Source of the DNA: Actinomycetota bacterium
GTDB taxonomy: Bacteria; Actinomycetota; Actinomycetes; Nanopelagicales; Nanopelagicaceae
Assembly: GCA_947380835.1 (NCBI GenBank)
Contig: CANCSL010000007.1
Coordinates: 1 to 33,425, forward strand
Reading direction: 5' to 3'
DNA: 33,425 nt
The number at the start of each line of letters is the position of its first letter. Position 1 is the first letter of the stretch. Below are positions 1 through 7,569 of this stretch, one piece after another. A program made the translations under genes and the position numbers. The notes beneath the pieces are model-generated. The model worked only from the letters and a program-made list of their open reading frames with translations, did no database searches and was not told the DNA's origin.

Positions 1-432
1 TCCAGCTGGCGAGTTGATCCCCGTTTTCCCTCCAACTGCTGCATCCACGGCCCCTGCCAAAGTGGATGGAAAGGCAAACCAATCGATCCCGCGCAACCAT
101 GTGGCTGCGGCGAATCCTGCAAGGTCTGTAGTTGCTCCTCCGCCAATGGCAACGATTGCATCTTTGCGTCCTAATTGTTTTTCTGCCAATGCGCTCCACA
201 CACTCTCAATACTTACGAGAGTCTTTTGTTCTTCGCCATCAGCAACAGAATGCAAGAATAAATTTGAATATGATGCAAGAACATTTTCTAGTTCAAAAAG
301 GTCAATGATGTGTTGAGGGGCGATCACCAAGACTTTGGCAAAATTGCGGCTAATTTCTAGCAACTCTTCTTGCCAATTGGCACCGATCTGAACCGAATAT
401 TCGCGTTCGCTGGAAACCTTGATCTCAATCAT
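1..432 (-). CDS. aroB: 3-dehydroquinate synthase, N-terminal part (runs off window)
   Basis: Second enzyme of the shikimate pathway; it converts DAHP to 3-dehydroquinate using NAD and a divalent metal in the cytoplasm. The first 144 codons are present and the gene continues past the window edge. Visible motifs are DGEEQKT (residues 65-71), the glycine-rich NAD-binding GGGATTD (97-103) followed by GFAAATWLRG, and GGKTGIN (134-140), all in the order expected for AroB. The start is ATG at 432-430, which lies inside the end of aroK (8-base overlap ATGATTGA), so translation is probably coupled to the upstream kinase. It is the last visible gene of the aroE-aroC-aroK-aroB set. The identification is secure. 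What cannot be seen is the C-terminal metal-binding domain. Confidence 0.96.
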   Translation of the reverse strand, partial: MIEIKVSSEREYSVQIGANWQEELLEISRNFAKVLVIAPQHIIDLFELENVLASYSNLFLHSVADGEEQKTLVSIESVWSALAEKQLGRKDAIVAIGGGATTDLAGFAAATWLRGIDWFAFPSTLAGAVDAAVGGKTGINSPAG

Positions 433-940
433 GAGCTACACCTACAAGGTCAGCAATTTCCAAAGCCACCTCGGCAGCCTTCTTATGATCGGTTACAACC
501 CGATGCGACGAAAGCGCTTCGTAGATAGGGCGCCTCTTCTCCATAAGTGCCAACCACTGTTGGCGGGGATTAATGAGAAGAAGCGGGCGATCTTTATTAA
601 ATCCAACCCTTGGAGCTGCTTGCGAAATCGATACATCTAGAAAAATGACGGCGCTCTGAGATGACGCTACTAATGATTGACTGACTGGGTTCAAGATGGC
701 TCCTCCCCCCAAAGAAAGGACTCCTTCTTCGTTTTGTAGACATTCAGCAAGCACCTGAGCCTCCAGCTCGCGAAAGGCCTCTTCCCCATCCTCGACAAAT
801 ATCTCTGAAATCTTCTTACCGGTGCGCTGTTCAATAATCGCATCCGTATCCGTGTAGGCAACTTTTAATAACTTACCCAGGGCCTTGCCCACGGATGATT
901 TTCCCGCCCCCGGCGGTCCGATCAGAATGAATGCGGGCAT
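425..940 (-). CDS. aroK: Shikimate kinase
   Basis: Phosphorylates shikimate at the 3-hydroxyl with ATP. The protein is 171 aa, the normal size for the family. Visible are the P-loop GPPGAGKS (8-15), the DTD magnesium/shikimate site (31-33), the substrate arginine R57 in FRELE, the GGGA loop (78-81), the LID arginine R118 in DRPLL, and the RRPIY motif around R137. All key residues are present, so it should be active. Its ATG overlaps the stop of aroC by one base (TAATG) and its own stop overlaps the aroB start by eight bases. The three genes therefore look translationally coupled. No separate promoter is visible. Confidence 0.97.
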   Translation of the reverse strand: MPAFILIGPPGAGKSSVGKALGKLLKVAYTDTDAIIEQRTGKKISEIFVEDGEEAFRELEAQVLAECLQNEEGVLSLGGGAILNPVSQSLVASSQSAVIFLDVSISQAAPRVGFNKDRPLLLINPRQQWLALMEKRRPIYEALSSHRVVTDHKKAAEVALEIADLVGVAHD

Positions 941-2124
941 TACTTGATCTCGAGAGCCGCGATATAACTGAGAAAGTTACGTCGAGTTTCGGAGACACTG
1001 TCGCCACCGAACTTTTCTAAGACGGCATCTGCAAGAACCAAAGCCGCCATGGCCTCACCTACGATTCCAGCGGCAGGGACAGCGCAAACATCGGAACGTT
1101 GATTGATTGCTTTAGCAGCTTCGCCAGTGGCGACATCTACCGTGTCTAGGGCACGAGGCACAGTGGAAATAGGTTTCATGGCGATACGTACGCGCAGAAC
1201 CTCACCGTTAGACATACCTCCTTCGGTACCTCCAGCACGATCGCTCCGACGGACAATCTTTCCGGTGGCATCCTTTTCAATCTCATCATGTGCAACCGAG
1301 CCCCGGCGCGTGGCGGTAAGGAAACCATCACCTATCTCAACACCTTTAATCGCTTGAATACCCATCATTGCCCCTGCCAACTTTGCGTCGAGGCGCTTGT
1401 CCCAATGAGTATGTGAACCTAAACCTGGTGGCAAATCAAAGGCCAAAATTTCGATGACACCGCCAAGAGTGTCCCCGGCCGCGTGGGCAGATTCAATCTC
1501 GGAAACCATAGTTGCAGCAGCTTCCGGATAAGCACAACGCACCGAATCTGCATCAATTCGCTCGCGATCCGCGTAAGCGGGAAGTTCTGCCTCTGGATTG
1601 ACTTTCGCTTCGCCGATGGAAATCACGTGACTCATAATCTTGATGCCAACACTTTGCTCAAGAAAGGCTCGAGCTACAGCGCCGAGTGCCACACGCGCTG
1701 CAGTTTCGCGAGCACTAGCCCGTTCTAGGATTGGTCTGGCATCGGAAAATGCATACTTTTGCATGCCCACCAAATCTGCGTGACCTGGCCTGGGACGAGT
1801 GAGAGGTGCGTTTCTTGCCAAGGCAGCCAGTTCGTCTGGGTCTACGACGTCAACAGACATGACTTTTTCCCATTTAGGCCATTCGGAGTTAGCGATTTCT
1901 ATAGCGATAGGTCCACCTTGGGTTAACCCGTGGCGAACTCCTCCCTGAATAGAAACTGCGTCTGCTTCGAAGGTCTGACGCGCGCCGCGACCAAAGCCCA
2001 ATCGGCGCCTGCGGAGATCTACGTCAATATCCGAAGTTGAGATCTCTACCTGGGCTGGCAATCCTTCGAGAATCGCCGTGAGGGCTGGTCCGTGAGACTC
2101 ACCTGCAGTTAGCCAACGAAGCAT
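940..2124 (-). CDS. aroC: Chorismate synthase
   Basis: Converts EPSP to chorismate using reduced FMN; last step of the common aromatic pathway. The protein is 394 aa, a usual length. It opens with the GESHGPAL signature containing the catalytic His11. It continues with the basic RRRRLGFGRGARQ segment, the RPRPGHADL motif, ARETAARVA, and the DRAGGTEGGMSNG and QRSDVCAVPAAG motifs that bind flavin and substrate. The start is ATG at 2124-2122 with a strong AAGGAG ribosome site (complement of 2130-2135) five bases upstream. It is separated from aroE by 72 bases containing a small hairpin, so some independent expression is possible. Downstream, aroK starts in the stop codon. Confidence 0.97.
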   Translation of the reverse strand: MLRWLTAGESHGPALTAILEGLPAQVEISTSDIDVDLRRRRLGFGRGARQTFEADAVSIQGGVRHGLTQGGPIAIEIANSEWPKWEKVMSVDVVDPDELAALARNAPLTRPRPGHADLVGMQKYAFSDARPILERASARETAARVALGAVARAFLEQSVGIKIMSHVISIGEAKVNPEAELPAYADRERIDADSVRCAYPEAAATMVSEIESAHAAGDTLGGVIEILAFDLPPGLGSHTHWDKRLDAKLAGAMMGIQAIKGVEIGDGFLTATRRGSVAHDEIEKDATGKIVRRSDRAGGTEGGMSNGEVLRVRIAMKPISTVPRALDTVDVATGEAAKAINQRSDVCAVPAAGIVGEAMAALVLADAVLEKFGGDSVSETRRNFLSYIAALEIK

Positions 2125-2182
2125 GCCATCTCCTTCAAACCATTAGTAAAGAACCGTGAAGACCAAAAAATAGGCGGTCTAA

Positions 2183-2199
2183 CGAGAGATATTCTCTCA
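2183..2199 (-). repeat. Short hairpin at the aroE stop codon, upstream of aroC
   Basis: Reading the minus strand, six-base arms GAGAGA and TCTCTC flank the loop ATA, and the left arm overlaps the aroE stop TGA. A second weaker inverted repeat follows (AGACC and GGTCT, 2180-2160) with a run of six T in its loop. The T run is not directly after a GC-rich stem, so this is not a standard intrinsic terminator. It may pause transcription, protect the 3' end or mark a processing point between aroE and aroC. The structure is visible; any function is inference. Confidence 0.35.
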
Positions 2200-3003
2200 G
2201 AAAGCGACCTTTCCTCGCTCCACTTCAATTGCCTTATTCATTGCTTTTCGCATAGTGGGTAGGTCGAATGCTTGGCCCGTCATGAGTGCCACCTGGTCCA
2301 TGGCCTGCTCCACCAGAAGATCGAAGCCATTAATAACGCCACCTCCACCAGAATGCCAGGCAGCAGCAAGCGGTGTTGGCCAAGGGTTATATAAGACGTC
2401 AAATAAGGTTCCGGGCGTCTGGCTCAATCCCGAAACCAAAGAGTCGCCGGCTCCGGCTGGAAGAGTGGAGATCACCAAATCAAAGTCCTTGAAATCGCCC
2501 TCCAAATTTCGCAACTTCAAAGAACTGGAAAGCACCACGGGCTGCAGCACGGCGAATTTTGCCGGATTGCGTATGGCCACGGATATTGATGGGACTTGGC
2601 CATCGAGCGCAGCTATTGCCGCCCGCGCCGTCGCTCCACCGCCAAGTACGCAAACGGATGAATATTCGAGATTGGAAAGGATTCGCTGAAAACCTAAATA
2701 ATCGGTCGAAGTGCCAAACCATTTCTCTTCTTGCAGGTACAACGTATTAACGGAGTTGATTCGCTGTGCGACCGCATCGACCTCGATACCTTCCGTGTTC
2801 AATCTCTCCTTCAATGGCATCGTCAGTGAAAACCCAGTGAATCCATTTTGGCGGGCGGCTAGAAAGAATTCGGGAAAATCCTGCTCTGGCATTTCGATGG
2901 CATCGTATGTTCCGACGACGCCTAGGAATTCATAAGCAGCACGATGAAGCCGTGGCGAGAGGCTATGGGAGATCGGAGAACCAAGTACTGCACACTTAAT
3001 CAT
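2197..3003 (-). CDS. aroE: Shikimate dehydrogenase
   Basis: NADP-dependent reduction of 3-dehydroshikimate to shikimate. The protein is 268 aa. Substrate-binding SLS (14-16) sits in GSPISHSLSP. The catalytic lysine K65 is in LTMPLK, N86 in INSVNT and D101 in STDYLG. The dinucleotide-binding turn GGGATA (121-126) starts the second Rossmann domain, and INGFDLLVEQA near the C terminus carries the conserved Gln. The first substrate loop is LTMPLK rather than the commoner NVTxPxK, a mild divergence. The ATG at 3003-3001 overlaps the mltG stop (ATGA), so it is coupled to that gene. A 72-base gap separates it from aroC. Confidence 0.95.
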   Translation of the reverse strand: MIKCAVLGSPISHSLSPRLHRAAYEFLGVVGTYDAIEMPEQDFPEFFLAARQNGFTGFSLTMPLKERLNTEGIEVDAVAQRINSVNTLYLQEEKWFGTSTDYLGFQRILSNLEYSSVCVLGGGATARAAIAALDGQVPSISVAIRNPAKFAVLQPVVLSSSLKLRNLEGDFKDFDLVISTLPAGAGDSLVSGLSQTPGTLFDVLYNPWPTPLAAAWHSGGGGVINGFDLLVEQAMDQVALMTGQAFDLPTMRKAMNKAIEVERGKVAF

Positions 3004-4019
3004 TTAAAGGCACCTGCCGCCAAATTCTTGTGGAACAGAACTTCCCAACCCCCAAATTCAGCAAAGCTTCGAGTGAAGCGGGTATCGCCGGGTTTAACTG
3101 TTATGAAATAGATCCAATCCCCCGTTGCCGGATGGAGTGCTGCATCAATGGCAGCCATGCCCGGATTAGAAATTGGTGTTGGCGGTAAGCCCACATTTCT
3201 ATATGTGTTGTAAGGAGAGTCTATTTGTGTACTTGCCGTAGAAAGAGCAATTTGTCCGCGAAGGTTTGCCGCATACTGAACAGTCGAATTGAGCTGCAAC
3301 GGCATACCTATCGTTAGACGATTCAGGATCACACGAGCGATTTTGGAAAAATCCGAGGAATCCCCTTCGACTTGGATCATCGAGGCAATCGTCAGCATTT
3401 GGTACGCATCGTACTTTTTGTAACCTTTATCCAAATGGGAAGATGAAAGAGATTCTTGAAAACGTCTGGACATTGTTTCAACGGCTGATTGAGCAGAGGT
3501 TCCTTGCGCAAAAGAATATTGAGCAGGAAAGAGCATTCCTTCAAGCGATGCTGATCTATTGGGTATCGAGGGTTTAACCGACTTCCAATTCGAAAATGCT
3601 CGTTGGGATATTGATGGACTGCTCTTTAATAGCGATATCACGTCCGATAACGTAGAGCCTTCTTTAACGTTGATCAGGCCCACGATCCGTTTCCCATCAA
3701 GCATTTGAGCAAGGGCAGTGACCGCGGGGATATGAGTATTTACTCTGTGAGTACCAGGAGCAATAGCCCTTGATCTTGAGTCGTTCAGGGCTACTTTCAA
3801 GAAACTCTTGCTGGTCTTTACTACGCCGGCTTTTTGCAGCGAAATTGCGATATCCGAACCATTTTCACCATTGGCTACCTGAACTGTCGTCTCCACGCCT
3901 TGCGAACCGGCCGGAAAATCGTCATGGTTGCCAGAAAATGCCACCCAGATTCCAAAGACAAGTGCTAACGCCACTGCTGAAGAAATGAGTAATCGCGCCC
4001 GCCGAGAGAATCGCCTCAT
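3000..4019 (-). CDS. mltG: Endolytic murein transglycosylase MltG (YceG-like)
   Basis: Membrane-anchored lytic transglycosylase that cuts nascent glycan strands and is thought to set their length. The protein is 339 aa, with a basic cytoplasmic tail (residues 1-9), one membrane segment (about 10-29) and an extracytoplasmic YceG domain. Visible family signatures are VKEGSTLSDVI (118-128), LEGMLFPAQYSF (159-170), and IASMIQVEG (211-219) with the conserved acidic E218. VILNRLTIGMPLQLNSTVQY (230-249) and the C-terminal NVGLPPTPISNPG follow. The first acidic position of the usual ASIVEKE block is Gln here; I judge the second Glu to be the catalytic one. The start overlaps the ruvX stop (ATGA) and the stop overlaps the aroE start (ATGA). 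Confidence 0.93.
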   Translation of the reverse strand: MRRFSRRARLLISSAVALALVFGIWVAFSGNHDDFPAGSQGVETTVQVANGENGSDIAISLQKAGVVKTSKSFLKVALNDSRSRAIAPGTHRVNTHIPAVTALAQMLDGKRIVGLINVKEGSTLSDVISLLKSSPSISQRAFSNWKSVKPSIPNRSASLEGMLFPAQYSFAQGTSAQSAVETMSRRFQESLSSSHLDKGYKKYDAYQMLTIASMIQVEGDSSDFSKIARVILNRLTIGMPLQLNSTVQYAANLRGQIALSTASTQIDSPYNTYRNVGLPPTPISNPGMAAIDAALHPATGDWIYFITVKPGDTRFTRSFAEFGGWEVLFHKNLAAGAFK

Positions 4020-4462
4020 ACAACTTCACCTTGGATTTTGCCGGTGAGTTTCTCCTGCTGTAAGGCTGATTCCAAAATAGCAACAGCGGCAACTGCATCG
4101 ACTTTTCCACGCGCTGCTCTGGCATTATGGCCAGATCCTTGCAAATCTTTCAACGCAGTAACTGTTGTCAAGCGTTCATCCACTGAGTAGATGGGTATTT
4201 GAGTCATCGTCCTCAGTACGCCGATGAACTCAAGAGCACTTTGGCTCTTCTCGCTGACTTGGCCAGAGAGATGTTTGGGATCACCAACGACGATGTAGAT
4301 AGGTTCTATCTCTGAAAGGACTTCAGCGATTCGCTCGCGCAATTGCAGGTCATCTGCCAAAAGAGTGAGCAAGGGCGAGGCGAGAATTCCATGAAAATCC
4401 GAAACCGCAACGCCAATACGCACCGTGCCGAAATCGAAAGCAAGTCGGCGGCCGGCTCTCAT
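4016..4462 (-). CDS. ruvX: YqgF/RuvX family RNase H-fold nuclease
   Basis: Family linked to 16S rRNA 5'-end maturation and called a putative Holliday junction resolvase. The protein is 148 aa, a full length. The acidic site expected of the RNase H fold is intact: D10 in AFDFGTVRIGVA, the VGDPKHLSG segment (59-67), DER (95-97) in SVDERLTT, and D121 in KVDAVAAV. The ATG lies five bases after the alaS stop, with no clear Shine-Dalgarno; coupling to alaS is likely. It overlaps mltG by four bases. The alaS-ruvX-mltG-aroE order is typical of actinobacteria and supports the call. Confidence 0.9.
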   Translation of the reverse strand: MRAGRRLAFDFGTVRIGVAVSDFHGILASPLLTLLADDLQLRERIAEVLSEIEPIYIVVGDPKHLSGQVSEKSQSALEFIGVLRTMTQIPIYSVDERLTTVTALKDLQGSGHNARAARGKVDAVAAVAILESALQQEKLTGKIQGEVV

Positions 4463-4467
4463 GTCGG

Positions 4468-7149
4468 CTACTTAACAGCAGTGATGATCAGCTGAGTGAT
4501 CTCGGAAAGAGCTGAGGAGATGGCGGCCATATTGGCGCCACCGCCTTGCGCAAAATCATCACGGCCGCCACCGCCACCGCCCAAAACTATGGACCCGGCC
4601 TTAACGAGATCGCCAGCCTTTATCCCAATTTTCTTGGCCTCATCGCTAACTGCAACAACCAGAGTCGCCCGCTCTTCTCCCTGAGAAATGAGCACAACTA
4701 CCCCGGACTGCAACTTGGAGCGTAAACCTGTTGAGATTTGACGAAGATCTTCTACCGAAACCCCAGCGGCGATTTCAGCAGCGATGAGTTCGACCGAACC
4801 AATATGTGTTTTTGCAGCGAGAAGTGAATCAGTAGCTTCCAGGGCTCGCGCCGAATGCAAAGCTGTCAGTTCTTTTTCTACTACCTTCATACGTTCCAAC
4901 ATGGCATGAATGCGTCCAGGCAATTCTTCGCTTTTGGAAACTTTTACAATCTCGGTTAGAGAATTGAGGAGCACATGCTCTCGCGCGAGGAAATCAAAGG
5001 CGTCATGTCCCACCAGGGCCTCGACTCGCCGCACGCCTGCTCCAATAGAGGATTCGGAGAGAAGTTTCACTAAACCTAATTGAGCTGATGAGGTGACGTG
5101 AGTTCCACCGCAGAGTTCGTGAGCCCAATCGCCGACGCTTACTACGCGGACCCGCTCACCATATTTTTCGCCGAAGAGTGCCATAGCACCCATCGCTTTA
5201 GCCTCTGGCTGACTCATGACTTGGGCCCGAACGGATAAATTTTCCAGCAACATGGCATTCACTCGCGATTCGACATCGTGGAGAACTGAGGCTGGAACCG
5301 CACCATTTGCTGGAAAATCAAATCGGAATCTACCGGGAGCATTCTCGGAACCTGCCTGTGTGGCTCCTTCACCCAGTGCTTCACGAAAAGCTTTGTGCAC
5401 CATATGCGTAGCAGTGTGCGCGCGAGAGATCGCCAATCGTCGCTCACGATCAATTTTTGCGAAAGCGGCGGCGCCTTTTTCCACGTGGCCTGAAAGAACC
5501 CGCCCTCGATGGATATAGAGACCAGGAACTGGGCTCTGGACTTCATCTACCTCGACGATCGCTCCATTTGCCAAAGTGATCGTTCCACCATCGGCCAACT
5601 GACCGCCGGCTTCAGAATAAAATGGAGTGCGATCGAGAACAACTTCAATATCTTGGTCGGGTCCAACTTCAGAAACAACTTTGCCATCCACTAAAAGCGC
5701 ATTGATTGTGGATTCAGATTCAATGTTCTCGTAGCCAATAAAATTAGTCGAGCCAACTTCATCCATAATGGTGCGGTATTGACTGAGATCGGTGTGGCCC
5801 GTCTTTTTAGACCTGGCATCTGCTTTGGCTCGGTCCTTTTGCTCCTTCATCAACTTCCGGAAACCATCTTCGTCCACTGCAAGTTTAATCTCAGAGGCCA
5901 TTTCCAGGGTGAGATCAAATGGGAAACCATACGTATCGTGCAATTTGAATACTGTGTCGCCAGAGAGCTTGGTTGACTTCTCTCTGCTGGCCTGTGCTGC
6001 CGCTAGATCGAAGATTTGGGTGCCGCTCTTGAGTGTTTGGAGGAACGACTCTTCCTCTGCAGCAGAAACGGCTTTAATTCGCGCTTGGTCGGCAATTAAT
6101 TCTGGGTACTGAGCTCCCATTGCGTCGATAGAAGCATCGATGAGTTCGACGATTGTTGGCTCGTGAGCACCGAGGATGCGCATATTTCGGATGGTGCGTC
6201 GCATCATCCGCCGTAAGACGTAGCCTCTGCCTTCGTTACCAGGCAAGACTCCATCGCCGATCAGCATCATTGCAGTACGGGCGTGGTCGGCAACTACACG
6301 CAAATCCACATCGCTTTTGGGATTGCTTCCGTATTTGACGCCAGTTAAGAAAGAAGCACGATTGAGAATTTGCATCGTGGTATCGATTTCATAAATATTT
6401 TCGACGCCTTGCAAGAGCGCGGCCGTGCGTTCTAGCCCAAGACCCGTATCAATGTTTTTTGCAGGAAGTTCACCGACGATAGGGAAATCATCTTTAGTTC
6501 CGCCTTGGCCACGAACGTTTTGCATAAAGACCAAGTTCCAGACTTCCAGGTAACGGTCTTCGTCTGCAACCGGTCCGCCTTCTTTTCCATATGCAGGACC
6601 GCGATCGTAGTAAATCTCCGAACATGGGCCACATGGACCTGGGACGCCCATAGACCAAAAATTGTCAGCCATTCCTCGTCGTTGAATACGTTCCCGTGGA
6701 ACTCCGATTTTATGGTGCCAAATGTCGGCTGCCTCGTCATCGTTTTGATACACCGTCACCCAGAGCTTCTCTTCTGGGAAGCCGTATCCGCCATCGGAAA
6801 TCGGTTTAGTCAGTAGTTCCCAGGCAAGAGCAATTGCACCCTCTTTGAAGTAATCACCAAAAGAAAAATTGCCACACATCTGAAAGAAGGAGGCGTGGCG
6901 AGTCGTCTTTCCAACTTCGTCGATATCTAATGTGCGCACACATTTTTGCACAGAAGTTGCTCGAATAAAGGGCGGCTTTACCTCGCCAAGAAAATATGGC
7001 TTGAACGGGACCATTCCGGCATTTACCAACAGAAGGTTGGGATCGTCGGCAATTAACGATGCTGAAGGCACGACCGTATGTGTGAGCTGTTGGCTGTTGC
7101 CTGATTCAAAGAACCTAAGCCACCGCTCACGAATTTCTGCGGAATTCAC
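4468..7149 (-). CDS. alaS: Alanyl-tRNA synthetase
   Basis: Class II synthetase that charges tRNA-Ala and edits mischarged Ser or Gly. The protein is 893 aa, normal for bacteria. The catalytic domain occupies about residues 1-240, with motif 2 around TRHASFFQMCGNFSFGDYF (83-101) and motif 3 TGLGLERTA (235-243). The editing domain has zinc ligands H578 and H582 (HTATH) and C680 and H684 (CGGTH). The C-terminal domain carries the glycine-rich GGGGGGRDDFAQGGG (857-871). The start is GTG at 7149-7147, five bases after the DUF948 stop. A GAGGAG stretch sits about 14 bases upstream, a little far for a ribosome site. Nothing suggests loss of function. Confidence 0.98.
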   Translation of the reverse strand: MNSAEIRERWLRFFESGNSQQLTHTVVPSASLIADDPNLLLVNAGMVPFKPYFLGEVKPPFIRATSVQKCVRTLDIDEVGKTTRHASFFQMCGNFSFGDYFKEGAIALAWELLTKPISDGGYGFPEEKLWVTVYQNDDEAADIWHHKIGVPRERIQRRGMADNFWSMGVPGPCGPCSEIYYDRGPAYGKEGGPVADEDRYLEVWNLVFMQNVRGQGGTKDDFPIVGELPAKNIDTGLGLERTAALLQGVENIYEIDTTMQILNRASFLTGVKYGSNPKSDVDLRVVADHARTAMMLIGDGVLPGNEGRGYVLRRMMRRTIRNMRILGAHEPTIVELIDASIDAMGAQYPELIADQARIKAVSAAEEESFLQTLKSGTQIFDLAAAQASREKSTKLSGDTVFKLHDTYGFPFDLTLEMASEIKLAVDEDGFRKLMKEQKDRAKADARSKKTGHTDLSQYRTIMDEVGSTNFIGYENIESESTINALLVDGKVVSEVGPDQDIEVVLDRTPFYSEAGGQLADGGTITLANGAIVEVDEVQSPVPGLYIHRGRVLSGHVEKGAAAFAKIDRERRLAISRAHTATHMVHKAFREALGEGATQAGSENAPGRFRFDFPANGAVPASVLHDVESRVNAMLLENLSVRAQVMSQPEAKAMGAMALFGEKYGERVRVVSVGDWAHELCGGTHVTSSAQLGLVKLLSESSIGAGVRRVEALVGHDAFDFLAREHVLLNSLTEIVKVSKSEELPGRIHAMLERMKVVEKELTALHSARALEATDSLLAAKTHIGSVELIAAEIAAGVSVEDLRQISTGLRSKLQSGVVVLISQGEERATLVVAVSDEAKKIGIKAGDLVKAGSIVLGGGGGGRDDFAQGGGANMAAISSALSEITQLIITAVK

Positions 7150-7154
7150 TTTTG

Positions 7155-7544
7155 TTACTCGGACTCCTCTGAAGAGCGACGCTTGGTGCCCTTTTTGGGT
7201 TTGCTCGCATTCTTCTTCATTTGTGCTGCGGTTAAGAGTACGCCAGCAGCTTTCATGGCCATATTATTTTTATCCATAAAAGATCCCGTGGCAGCCGTTA
7301 TCTTCTCAGTCAGATCTTCGGCGGATTTAGAGATGCGATTAATGCTGTGAAGCGGGCCGTTAACAAGAGTTACGGTTGTGGTTACTTCTTCAAGAAGTGG
7401 AGTTGTTTCATCCGTAATCGCCTTAAGACTGGCTTTGGCTTCGTCCACTAACCGTCCAACCCGAACAACGGCATACGCGATAGCGGCTGCAATGATCGCC
7501 AAAGACGATGCTGCAATGATGGTTGCGATTCCTCCTGGACCCAT
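7155..7544 (-). CDS. DUF948 family membrane protein
   Basis: Function unknown. The protein is 129 aa, with one N-terminal membrane segment (about residues 5-27) rich in Ala and Ile. A predicted amphipathic, coiled-coil-like middle follows (VDEAKASLKAITDETTPLLEEV, about 33-54). The tail is Lys/Arg/Ser-rich (KKNASKPKKGTKRRSSEESE) and probably cytoplasmic or nucleic-acid facing. Actinobacteria commonly carry a DUF948 gene just upstream of alaS, which agrees with this place. It starts 25 bases after the FtsH-like gene, with an AGG about eight bases before the ATG, and alaS follows five bases after its stop. It is probably co-transcribed with both. Confidence 0.8.
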   Translation of the reverse strand: MGPGGIATIIAASSLAIIAAAIAYAVVRVGRLVDEAKASLKAITDETTPLLEEVTTTVTLVNGPLHSINRISKSAEDLTEKITAATGSFMDKNNMAMKAAGVLLTAAQMKKNASKPKKGTKRRSSEESE

Positions 7545-7569
7545 AGTTACAGCCTACCTGAAATCAATC

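Noticed and set aside
2160..2180. Intrinsic terminator between aroE and aroC
   Set aside because: The T run lies in the loop of the weak AGACC/GGTCT repeat, not after a GC-rich stem, so it does not fit a normal terminator.
2255..2689. 144-codon plus-strand open frame inside aroE
   Set aside because: Antisense shadow of conserved AroE residues with Pro/Ser-rich composition and no family feature.
3363..3371. Loss of the catalytic Glu in MltG because the motif reads IASMIQVEG
   Set aside because: The second acidic position (E218) is kept; Gln at the first position appears to be a tolerated variant.
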